Assembly: GCF_015209745.1 (NCBI RefSeq)
Contig: NZ_CP063657.1
Coordinates: 744,001-808,000, forward strand
DNA length: 64,000 nucleotides
Direction of reading: 5' to 3'
Origin: Lysobacter avium
GTDB taxonomy: Bacteria > Pseudomonadota > Gammaproteobacteria > Xanthomonadales > Xanthomonadaceae
Shown here piece after piece: positions 57,715-64,000 of the stretch (position 1 is its first letter; every line of letters begins with the position of its first letter). The position numbers were made by a program, and so were the translations under genes. The notes under the pieces are model-generated. The model saw only the letters and a program-made list of their open reading frames with translations, did not search any database and was not told the origin of the DNA.

Positions 57715-57739
57715 AAACCCCGGCATCGTCGGGGTTTTT
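57715..57739 (+). terminator. Terminator of pckG
   Basis: AAACCCCG pairs with CGGGGTTT over a seven-base loop and T residues follow, 34 bases after the pckG stop. Confidence 0.82.
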
Positions 57740-57773
57740 ACTGCTGCTGCAATACGCCATCAATACGCCATGT

Positions 57774-57803
57774 AAACGGCCCCGTTTCCGGGGCCGTTTG
57801 TTT
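57774..57803. terminator. Bidirectional terminator for pckG and the TonB receptor
   Basis: AAACGGCCCC and GGGGCCGTTT form a ten-base perfect stem around GTTTCC, with T-rich sequence on the right and A-rich on the left. It lies 24 bases beyond the receptor stop on the minus strand. Confidence 0.82.
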
Positions 57804-57827
57804 ACACACCAATGACCGATGTTTTGA

Positions 57828-60701
57828 TCAGAAGCGCTGTACGTACTCCATGTAGAGGTACTGGGAGTCCGGGATGTCGTACTGCGGATCGAACGAATTG
57901 GCGAACGCCTGGAACGTCGTCGGCGCACGCTTCTTGAACACGTTGTTCACGCCCAGTTTGACGGTGCCGTCCCACGGCAGCTCGTAGCGCGCCTGCACAT
58001 CGTGGTAGGTGGTTGCACCCAGCTTGTTGCGCGCCGCCAATCCATCGGCATCACGACGGGTATCGTCCGAGCAGAGACCGTCGCCCGGGAACGGGCAGTC
58101 CTCGACCAGGCTGGAGTAATAGCGGCTGATCCAGGTAACACCCAGATTGCCGTTGGTCCAATCCAGGGTCGCGTTGCCGCGCAGACGCCACTGGGGGTCG
58201 CGGTCAAAGTAACGACCGACCGCGCTTTCCACTTCCGAGTCCGAAGTGAACTGCGACTCCCACTGCGACATATACGACGCGCTCAATCCAGCGGTGAATC
58301 GTCCGTAAGCCGTTTCCGCCATACGGTAGTGCAGGTCCAGATCGTAGCCTTCTGCGTTGATCACGCTGAGGTTCTGCGGTCCCAACAACATGTAGTCGAT
58401 CTGGAAATCGTTGGGACGGCGCGAGAACAGTGCGCAATACGCCTGGTCGCCCTGGGCGTAGCACTGGTCCAGGATGTAGGAAACCGACGGTGTGGCGAGG
58501 GCGTCCTTGATCTCGACACTCCACCAGTCCAGTTTGACCTCCAGGCCTTCCGCGTAGGACGGGCTGTAGACCAGGCCCAGGGTCTTCGAGGTGGACGTCT
58601 CCGGGCCGGCGTTGGGATTGCCGCCAAACGAGAACGGGAAGATCGTCTGACCGAAGTAGGCGTCCCCCGAGTTGGTCCGCTGGATGAAGTTCGCAGGCAC
58701 CCCGTCCGCAAGGCAGTTGGCGGCAATGGTTGCGGTCCGGCCGCCGTAATCCGCCGAGCAGATGTCACCAAAGCTTTCATAGCTGTCCGCAAGTCCACGG
58801 AACAGGGTCTGGATGGGCGGTGCGCGGAAGCCCTCGGCCCAGCTTCCACGGACCAGGAGGTCGGCAAACGGTTTCCACTTGAAGCCGAACTTGCTGTTGG
58901 TCGTGTCACCGAAGTTGCTGTAGTCCGAGTAGCGCGAGGCCAGGCTGATTTCCAGCAGCTGTGCGCCAGGAACGTCGGCAAGGACCGGGATCAGGATTTC
59001 GCCGAAGATCTCGTTCAGATCGTAGGAACCGGCGGTAGCCTTGCGGCCGTTGCCCGAGGTGTAGCCGGCGGCAACGAAAGCGTCCGGGCGGTCAAAGCCG
59101 CTTTCCTTGCGCGACTCGATGCCGAGGGCGAAGCCCATCATCCCGGCGGGCAGTTCGAAGATATCGCCGGCGAGGTTTGCGGTGAAGCTCTCGCTGCGGT
59201 TCTGGAACGTGTCCTGCGCTGTGAACAGGATGTAGTCGAGCATCTCCTGGGTCACACCACCCGCTGGCGACAGCGGGTTGAACGGAACGCAGTCTCCGAT
59301 CACGTTGCCCGGCGTTCCGCACTTGACTACGCCATCGCTGTCGAGGAACGACGGGCCGACGCCAGCGCGGACGTTGAGCATGTTGGCATCGCCGATCTGC
59401 GTGTCGTTCTGGTCAGACTTGTTGTACGCGTAGCCGATATCCCAGTTGAAGTATCGATCGGCAAAATTGAAGTTGCCTTCGAATCCGGCGTACGCGTGGA
59501 ACGTCTTCACGTTCTGCTGGTAGACGCGAGCCTGCTCGGTAAGCCGGTGACTCCAGTTGACCTCGCGCCCATCCCCACCGTAGAGGGGATTATAGGGGTT
59601 GAAGTAGCTGTCGCCGCTCATGCCGGCATCGTTGCCGAACACTTCATCGCCGCCGTTGAGCGGGTAACCGGCGAGTTGCTGCTCCGAGCGCCGCTCGTTG
59701 TACAGCGCATCGCCGCGGAACGCGATCCTGTCGGTGAGATCGTAACGCCCCTTCAGGTACATCGCCGTACGGGTCTGCGGCGTAAGGAGGTAGTTGTCCT
59801 TGGCGTAGTTGTACGCGTACGCGCGGCTCCACGGAACGGTCTGGTCGATCCCGTAGCGCTGCTGGCCGTTGGGTCCGATGCCAACGGCATTGGGGGGGAT
59901 GATGCTGAAGGTGCCGTCATAATCACCGGTGGGACCGGCGTTCCAGATTTTGCCGTTGGACGAGTAACCGCTGAACATCGCCGAACCCAGACCGAAGACC
60001 GGGACGGCGGATTGTTCACGATCACCGGCCATTACGGCGCCTTCTTCGACGCGCGACAGGCTCATAACGATGTTGCCGCGCTCGCCGTTCGCGCCCAAGG
60101 TTGCTTCGATGGTCTTGCGGTCACCGTCGCCCTGGCTGTATTGGCCAATGTGGGTGCGGAATTCGGCGCCTTCGAAGTTGTCGCGGGTGATGATGTTGAT
60201 AACGCCTGCAATGGCGTCGGAACCGTAAACCGAGGATGCGCCGTCTTTGAGTACTTCGATGCGCTCGACCACGGCGGACGGAATGGTGTTCAGATCAACG
60301 GTTCCGTCCAGCCCTGAAACCCACCGACGACCGTCGACCAGCACCAGGGTGCGCTGAGCGCCCAGGTTGCGCAGCGAAATGGTGGAAGAACCGTCACCGC
60401 CGTTGTTGAAGGTACGGTTGATCGATGGGCCTGCCGCGGAGATGCGGTTGAGCACTTCGGCCACAGACGTGACGCCCTGCTTCTCGATCGCTGCACGGTC
60501 GAGGACCAGCACGGGCTGGGAAGTTTCGGCGTCAACGGAACGGATGCGCGAGCCGGTGACTTCAATTCGATCAAGGGTGGTGGGGCTGGTGTCGGGGGGC
60601 GCGTCCTGTGCGAAAGCGGCGCCAGTAGCGGCCAGCGTCGTAGCACCTGCCACGAGCGCCAACGTGATTGCGTCGCGGAGTTGGGTGGTCTTGTAGGTCA
60701 T
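57828..60701 (-). CDS. TonB-dependent outer-membrane receptor
   Basis: A 957-residue receptor for active uptake of a large substrate. A signal peptide ends near GAAFA-QDA; a short TonB-box-like stretch TTLDRIEVTGSRIRS follows, then the plug domain (VTSVAEVLNRISAAG, RTLVLVDGRRWVSG, VERIEVLKDGASSVYGSDAI) and a 22-strand barrel ending in a C-terminal phenylalanine (YLYMEYVQRF). Several cysteine pairs lie in extracellular loops. The substrate is not evident; xanthomonads have many such receptors for plant polysaccharides and siderophores. Start at 60701 follows GAGAGAGG. Confidence 0.95.
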   Translation of the reverse strand: MTYKTTQLRDAITLALVAGATTLAATGAAFAQDAPPDTSPTTLDRIEVTGSRIRSVDAETSQPVLVLDRAAIEKQGVTSVAEVLNRISAAGPSINRTFNNGGDGSSTISLRNLGAQRTLVLVDGRRWVSGLDGTVDLNTIPSAVVERIEVLKDGASSVYGSDAIAGVINIITRDNFEGAEFRTHIGQYSQGDGDRKTIEATLGANGERGNIVMSLSRVEEGAVMAGDREQSAVPVFGLGSAMFSGYSSNGKIWNAGPTGDYDGTFSIIPPNAVGIGPNGQQRYGIDQTVPWSRAYAYNYAKDNYLLTPQTRTAMYLKGRYDLTDRIAFRGDALYNERRSEQQLAGYPLNGGDEVFGNDAGMSGDSYFNPYNPLYGGDGREVNWSHRLTEQARVYQQNVKTFHAYAGFEGNFNFADRYFNWDIGYAYNKSDQNDTQIGDANMLNVRAGVGPSFLDSDGVVKCGTPGNVIGDCVPFNPLSPAGGVTQEMLDYILFTAQDTFQNRSESFTANLAGDIFELPAGMMGFALGIESRKESGFDRPDAFVAAGYTSGNGRKATAGSYDLNEIFGEILIPVLADVPGAQLLEISLASRYSDYSNFGDTTNSKFGFKWKPFADLLVRGSWAEGFRAPPIQTLFRGLADSYESFGDICSADYGGRTATIAANCLADGVPANFIQRTNSGDAYFGQTIFPFSFGGNPNAGPETSTSKTLGLVYSPSYAEGLEVKLDWWSVEIKDALATPSVSYILDQCYAQGDQAYCALFSRRPNDFQIDYMLLGPQNLSVINAEGYDLDLHYRMAETAYGRFTAGLSASYMSQWESQFTSDSEVESAVGRYFDRDPQWRLRGNATLDWTNGNLGVTWISRYYSSLVEDCPFPGDGLCSDDTRRDADGLAARNKLGATTYHDVQARYELPWDGTVKLGVNNVFKKRAPTTFQAFANSFDPQYDIPDSQYLYMEYVQRF

Positions 60702-61116
60702 GTGTGCCTCTCTCTCCAAGTGGGTCTTGGTAGCTGCCAAGGTCCCCGACCGAAAGCGCCAAGTGAACGGGCTCGTTCGGCAAGGTGAGTCGATCCTATA
60801 GTGGAATTGGAAAGAATTAAAGTCTTGTTAAGAAATCTACTGGCCTTTCCCGGAGTTTTGTGGGCAAGAATCGCGGTCGACATCCCAACGCAGAGGCGCG
60901 ACGACATCCTCGACGCCCGAATCGGCACGCGCCATGCGGTGCGGGCGCGGCGTCAAAGCGACGCCCACGGACGAGTCCGCCGGGACGAGAGCGCGTCGTC
61001 AGCGAGACGGTTAAAAATGCTCGGGTAAGTAGCGGTTGCGGCCGGTTGAACAACGACGACCCGCGCTATCAGGCGAAGTTCGCGTCAGACCGGCTGATCG
61101 GCCTGCAGATTGCGCC
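60702..61116. other. Intergenic region between the TonB receptor and a secreted protein
   Basis: A 415-base stretch without a supported gene. The part nearest the receptor (about 60795-60845) is clearly AT-richer than its surroundings and probably holds the receptor promoter; CACTATAGG read on the minus strand could be a -10 region, but no good -35 sits at the right distance. The rest is GC-rich with only weak, unsupported frames. Confidence 0.5.
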
Positions 61117-61968
61117 TTAGAGGTCTTGCTCGTAGCGGACGTAGGGTACGGTGCCCTCGTCGGCGTCCGCGTTTGCCGCGAACGGATTGCTGCCACGGGT
61201 GATCTTCTCGGCGCCGACCGTCAGGCTGCCACTCCATGGGGTGCGCCAGGTCAGACCGATTCCGAGCCCTTCCCATCCGCCGGGCTGCGTGGGTGTATCC
61301 ACGACGCGGCCTATGATGTTCGCGTCGAAGTCGCCGTACCCCGCACCGACGGTGAGGGTGCGGCTGCTCCAGCGGTCGGCGAGTGCTGCCGGGGCATCTC
61401 CGGCCGGAATCAGGCGTGCCCGCGCCCAGGTGCCACCAATGGACACGGTGGCTTCGCTGCCGATGTTCTGCTTGCCGTACACGGTCAGCGTGTTCTGGTT
61501 GACCTGGCTGCTGGGATTGCCGGGCGTCAGCCAGGCGGGCAGGGTGTCGCGGCTTTTGCCTACCGATACGCCGAAGCGCGTAGAGCGGTTGCCGATGCTG
61601 GTGCCGGCCGTCAGGCGTTCGTGGCGCTCATCGTCCATCGCGGCCAGCAGGCAGTGATTGGCGAGATTGCCTATTGTGCCGGCCAGGCCGCTGCTGCGGT
61701 CGCAGACCAGCCCGAGGGTGTTGCCACTCTCGAGTCCGAATGCGGCGTCCAGGGTTGTACTGCCAACACGCCAGCGCGCACCCGTGGAAGATGTTCCGGT
61801 TGGCTCCAGCAAAAGCAGGGCTTCCAGCTTGCCGCTGGTGTTGTTCCAGACCGGCAGGACGGTGGTGTCAGCGCGTTTGGCCTTCTTCGGCGACTGCGCA
61901 TGCGCGCCCGCCGCCACGCCGAAGGCGAGGAGCAGGGTCAGCGACAGTTGGAAGAGGCGGCTATTCAT
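61117..61968 (-). CDS. Exported beta-rich protein of unknown function
   Basis: A 283-residue protein with a signal peptide (LTLLLAFGVAAGAHA-QSP). The mature part has many short alternating segments such as ARWRVGSTTLDAAFGLE, RTLTVGAGYGDFDANIIG and SGSLTVGAEKITRGSNPF, which look like strands of an outer-membrane beta-barrel, though the C-terminal residue is leucine (YVRYEQDL). One cysteine pair (LVCDRSSG and NHCLLAAM) is present. I do not know the family. It lies between the TonB receptor and hslO on the same strand. Confidence 0.75.
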   Translation of the reverse strand: MNSRLFQLSLTLLLAFGVAAGAHAQSPKKAKRADTTVLPVWNNTSGKLEALLLLEPTGTSSTGARWRVGSTTLDAAFGLESGNTLGLVCDRSSGLAGTIGNLANHCLLAAMDDERHERLTAGTSIGNRSTRFGVSVGKSRDTLPAWLTPGNPSSQVNQNTLTVYGKQNIGSEATVSIGGTWARARLIPAGDAPAALADRWSSRTLTVGAGYGDFDANIIGRVVDTPTQPGGWEGLGIGLTWRTPWSGSLTVGAEKITRGSNPFAANADADEGTVPYVRYEQDL

Positions 61969-62072
61969 GACACAGATTCGACCTGGCTGGGCAGGCTGAG
62001 TTCCCCCGTACTGGATCATCGATACTACGGTGTTTATGTTTCTTTAACAATCAAGATGGCGTGAAATCGTGG

Positions 62073-63035
62073 TCATTGCAACCGGTCCGGCGGAGCGACC
62101 TGCTGGGCATGGATATCGAGCAGATCCTGAATCCGGTCCCGGGTGAACCGGTAGTCCGCACCACAGAACTCACAACGTATCTGCGCCTCCCCATCATCCG
62201 CAGCCGCCATTGCCTCATCGCTCCCCAGCGATACCAGCATCGACTCTACCCGTTCAACCGAGCAGGAGCACGCGAACGACAAGGGCCGGTCGCCCATCAT
62301 CTGGACACCATCCTCGTGGAACAGCCGGTTCAACAGTTCTTCGACCGGCACTCCCAGCAGTTCGTTACGGCCCAGCGTGTCAAAAAGGGCACCGGCACGG
62401 GTCCAGCCGTCCTGGTCACCTTCATCACCCGGGAGCTTCTGCAGCATCAGTCCGGCCACACGCTCGTCGTTGCCGGCCAGCAGCAGGCGCGTCGGCAGTT
62501 GTTCTGACTGGCGGAAGTACCCTTCGAACGCATCGCCCAAAGAGTCGGCATCCAGCGCCACCATGCCCTGGTAACGGACGGGATCGCGCCCGCCCACAGA
62601 GGGGTTCTCGATCGTGATCGCCAGGACGGCGTCCTCGCCAAGATCACGCAGGTTGCCGGTGATGCCGCTGGCGTCGGGCGAATCGCCGCCCTCGTGTTCT
62701 GGATCCAGCCGGACGATGCCGCGCAGGGTTCCCGCCGATGTGCACTCCACGAACAAGGTCCGCAGCAGGCCGCTGCTGCGCAGTTGGACCGACAGCCGGC
62801 CGTCGATCTTGATGTGACCGGTGAACAACGCGGCAGCGGCGGTCGCTTCACCCAGCAATTCGACGGCGCCCGGTGCGTGTGCGGCGACATCAGCCATCAG
62901 CTTGCGGATGTGCTGCCATGTCTCCTGCAGGTCCACATGCACGCCTCGCACCCCGGCGCGGTCGATCATGAAACGGGTAAGCCGGTCGCTGGCTGCGCCG
63001 GGCGTCAGATTTGGGGTATCGGTTGCTTGGGACAT
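62073..63035 (-). CDS. hslO: Redox-regulated chaperone Hsp33
   Basis: A 320-residue Hsp33 holdase, activated when oxidants oxidise its zinc-binding cysteines. The C-terminal redox switch is complete: FACSCSVERVESML (CxC) and IRCEFCGADYRF (CxxC). The N-terminal domain has TRFMIDRAGVRGVHVDLQ and the conserved FTGHIKIDGRLSVQL. The start at 63035 gives MSQATDTPN; upstream frame is considered non-coding. It is divergent from mtgA with a 74-base gap. Confidence 0.96.
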   Translation of the reverse strand: MSQATDTPNLTPGAASDRLTRFMIDRAGVRGVHVDLQETWQHIRKLMADVAAHAPGAVELLGEATAAAALFTGHIKIDGRLSVQLRSSGLLRTLFVECTSAGTLRGIVRLDPEHEGGDSPDASGITGNLRDLGEDAVLAITIENPSVGGRDPVRYQGMVALDADSLGDAFEGYFRQSEQLPTRLLLAGNDERVAGLMLQKLPGDEGDQDGWTRAGALFDTLGRNELLGVPVEELLNRLFHEDGVQMMGDRPLSFACSCSVERVESMLVSLGSDEAMAAADDGEAQIRCEFCGADYRFTRDRIQDLLDIHAQQVAPPDRLQ

Positions 63036-63109
63036 GGAATGCTCGCGTGACCGGGCACGTGGTCGATAATGCCGGCTAATTCGGGTTGACCATTCAAGGT
63101 GGGGGCGTG

Positions 63110-63868
63110 ATGAGCAAGGCGCAAGACGGGGAACAGCCGAACGCCGGGCACCAATCTGAATCCCGGCCACGCAAGCGCCGGTGGTTGCGATGGGTGCTCG
63201 GGCTGCCCCTGCTCCTGCTGCTCGTCAGCGTGGTCCAGGTGGGTGCACTGCGGTTTGTGGATCCACCGACCAGCGCTTTCATGCTGGCGCGGCAGATCTC
63301 GGCGTGGACCCACGGAGAGGGAGACTTCCGCCTGTACTACGCGTGGCGAGACCGTGGCCACATATCCTCCAACCTACCGCTGGCGGTGATTGCCTCCGAG
63401 GATCAGCGCTTCGCCGACCACCACGGGTTTGATCTGGAAGCGATCCGCAAGGCGCGCGAGATCCACGAGGACGGCGGTCGTTTGCGCGGTGCAAGTACGA
63501 TCAGCCAGCAAACGGCTAAGAACCTGTTCCTTTGGAGCGGGCGCAGCTGGGTCCGCAAGGGCCTGGAAGCCTGGTACACGGCGCTGGTCGAGCTGATGTG
63601 GCCGAAGGCGCGGATCATCGAGGTGTATGTGAACGTCGCCGAGTTCGGCGATGGCGTCTACGGTGCGCAGGCTGCGGCACAGAAATATTTCGGCAAGGAC
63701 GCAGGCCAGCTGTCGGCGGCCGAGGCCGCGCGCCTGGCCGCGGTGTTGCCGAGCCCGAAGCGCTACAGCGCCGACCGGCCCGGTCCGTATGTCCAGCGCC
63801 GGACGCTACAGATCCAGCGGCAAATGCGGCAGATCGGCGGCCAGTCCTACCTCGATCAGTTCGAGTGA
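63110..63868 (+). CDS. mtgA: Monofunctional biosynthetic peptidoglycan transglycosylase
   Basis: A 252-residue GT51 enzyme that polymerises lipid II into glycan chains. A basic N-terminus precedes one transmembrane helix ([19 protein letters not shown]), then the GT51 motifs [17 protein letters not shown] with the catalytic glutamate, [17 protein letters not shown], and [20 protein letters not shown]. No transpeptidase domain follows, which separates it from bifunctional PBPs. GGTGGGGG precedes the ATG. Confidence 0.96.
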   Translation: MSKAQDGEQPNAGHQSESRPRKRRWLRWVLGLPLLLLLVSVVQVGALRFVDPPTSAFMLARQISAWTHGEGDFRLYYAWRDRGHISSNLPLAVIASEDQRFADHHGFDLEAIRKAREIHEDGGRLRGASTISQQTAKNLFLWSGRSWVRKGLEAWYTALVELMWPKARIIEVYVNVAEFGDGVYGAQAAAQKYFGKDAGQLSAAEAARLAAVLPSPKRYSADRPGPYVQRRTLQIQRQMRQIGGQSYLDQFE

Positions 63869-63940
63869 GGCACTCGCCGGATGCAGGGACGATGGGCGCA
63901 GTTGCCCATTGAGCATCCGGCGGTCGGCTACCATGCCGCG

Positions 63941-64000
63941 ATGACCGCCCCTGCCAGTCCTGACAAGCACCTGACCCTTGTGGTGGCCGCCTTCAACGAG
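63941..64000 (+). CDS. Probable family 2 glycosyltransferase, N-terminal fragment (partial)
   Basis: Only 20 codons before the window ends. The end of the fragment, HLTLVVAAFNE, is the usual first strand of GT-A type family 2 glycosyltransferases (VVPxYNE). The rest of the gene lies outside, so the acceptor or pathway cannot be given. Confidence 0.55.
   Translation, partial: MTAPASPDKHLTLVVAAFNE

Noticed and set aside
57751..57771. Short direct repeat AATACGCCATC / AATACGCCATG
   Set aside because: Two copies of about ten bases in a terminator region; no array or mobile-element boundary.
58002..60317. A 771-codon plus-strand frame opposite the TonB receptor
   Set aside because: Val/Arg/Ala-rich shadow of the receptor reading frame; no start signal or domain.

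Overview
The window is GC-rich, densely coded chromosomal DNA from a gammaproteobacterium, most likely of the Xanthomonadaceae/Lysobacteraceae (Lysobacter, Luteimonas or Xanthomonas type). The reasons are the run of glycolytic genes pgk-pyk-class I fba, the DUF3348/DUF802/OmpA/DUF2894 operon, a large TonB-dependent receptor, a FadE-type acyl-CoA dehydrogenase with a divergent TetR regulator, and GTP-dependent PckG. The assignment rests on gene content and style only. I see no rRNA, CRISPR array, insertion sequence or prophage; the only tRNA is tRNA-Gly(CCC).

Layout. 1-5.4 kb: the end of an RND efflux pump, trxC, a DUF442 phosphatase-like lipoprotein, an S1/P1 nuclease, gap, and fdxA divergent from azurin with an ANR/FNR-type site between them, then a group III truncated haemoglobin and a thioesterase. 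5.7-9.7 kb: class I ribonucleotide reductase nrdA-nrdB on the minus strand, behind a promoter, a probable NrdR box and a clear cobalamin riboswitch. 9.8-12.6 kb: a one-gene MmeI-like type IIL restriction-modification enzyme. 12.6-19.4 kb: ynfA, then pgk, a HAD phosphatase, pyk and class I fba, interrupted between pyk and fba by a type VI secretion cargo module (PAAR, amidase, lipoprotein). 19.5-34.8 kb: housekeeping and transport genes (cysteine synthase, RND efflux pair, alanine/Na+ symporter, TrmH-family methyltransferase, M28 peptidase, mscL, FAH hydrolase, Rieske protein, SLC13 transporter, trmB-thiG-thiS). 35-42.7 kb: GDSL esterase autotransporter, tRNA-Gly, a RimB-like protease with rimK, ogt with a phosphodiesterase-like lipoprotein, hutU.

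42.8-48.7 kb is the most unusual part. It holds a likely nuclease toxin with a YezG-like immunity gene, and a four-gene operon encoding a MotA/ExbB-like membrane channel with a very long coiled-coil tail, a MotB/OmpA-like partner, and two proteins of unknown function. This motor module resembles the ZorA/ZorB pair of Zorya defence, but no Zorya effector gene is present.

48.8-64 kb: MscS channel, glutathione S-transferase, an unknown membrane-anchored protein, fadE/TetR, pckG, TonB receptor, an unknown secreted protein, hslO (Hsp33), mtgA, and the first codons of a probable glycosyltransferase cut by the window end.
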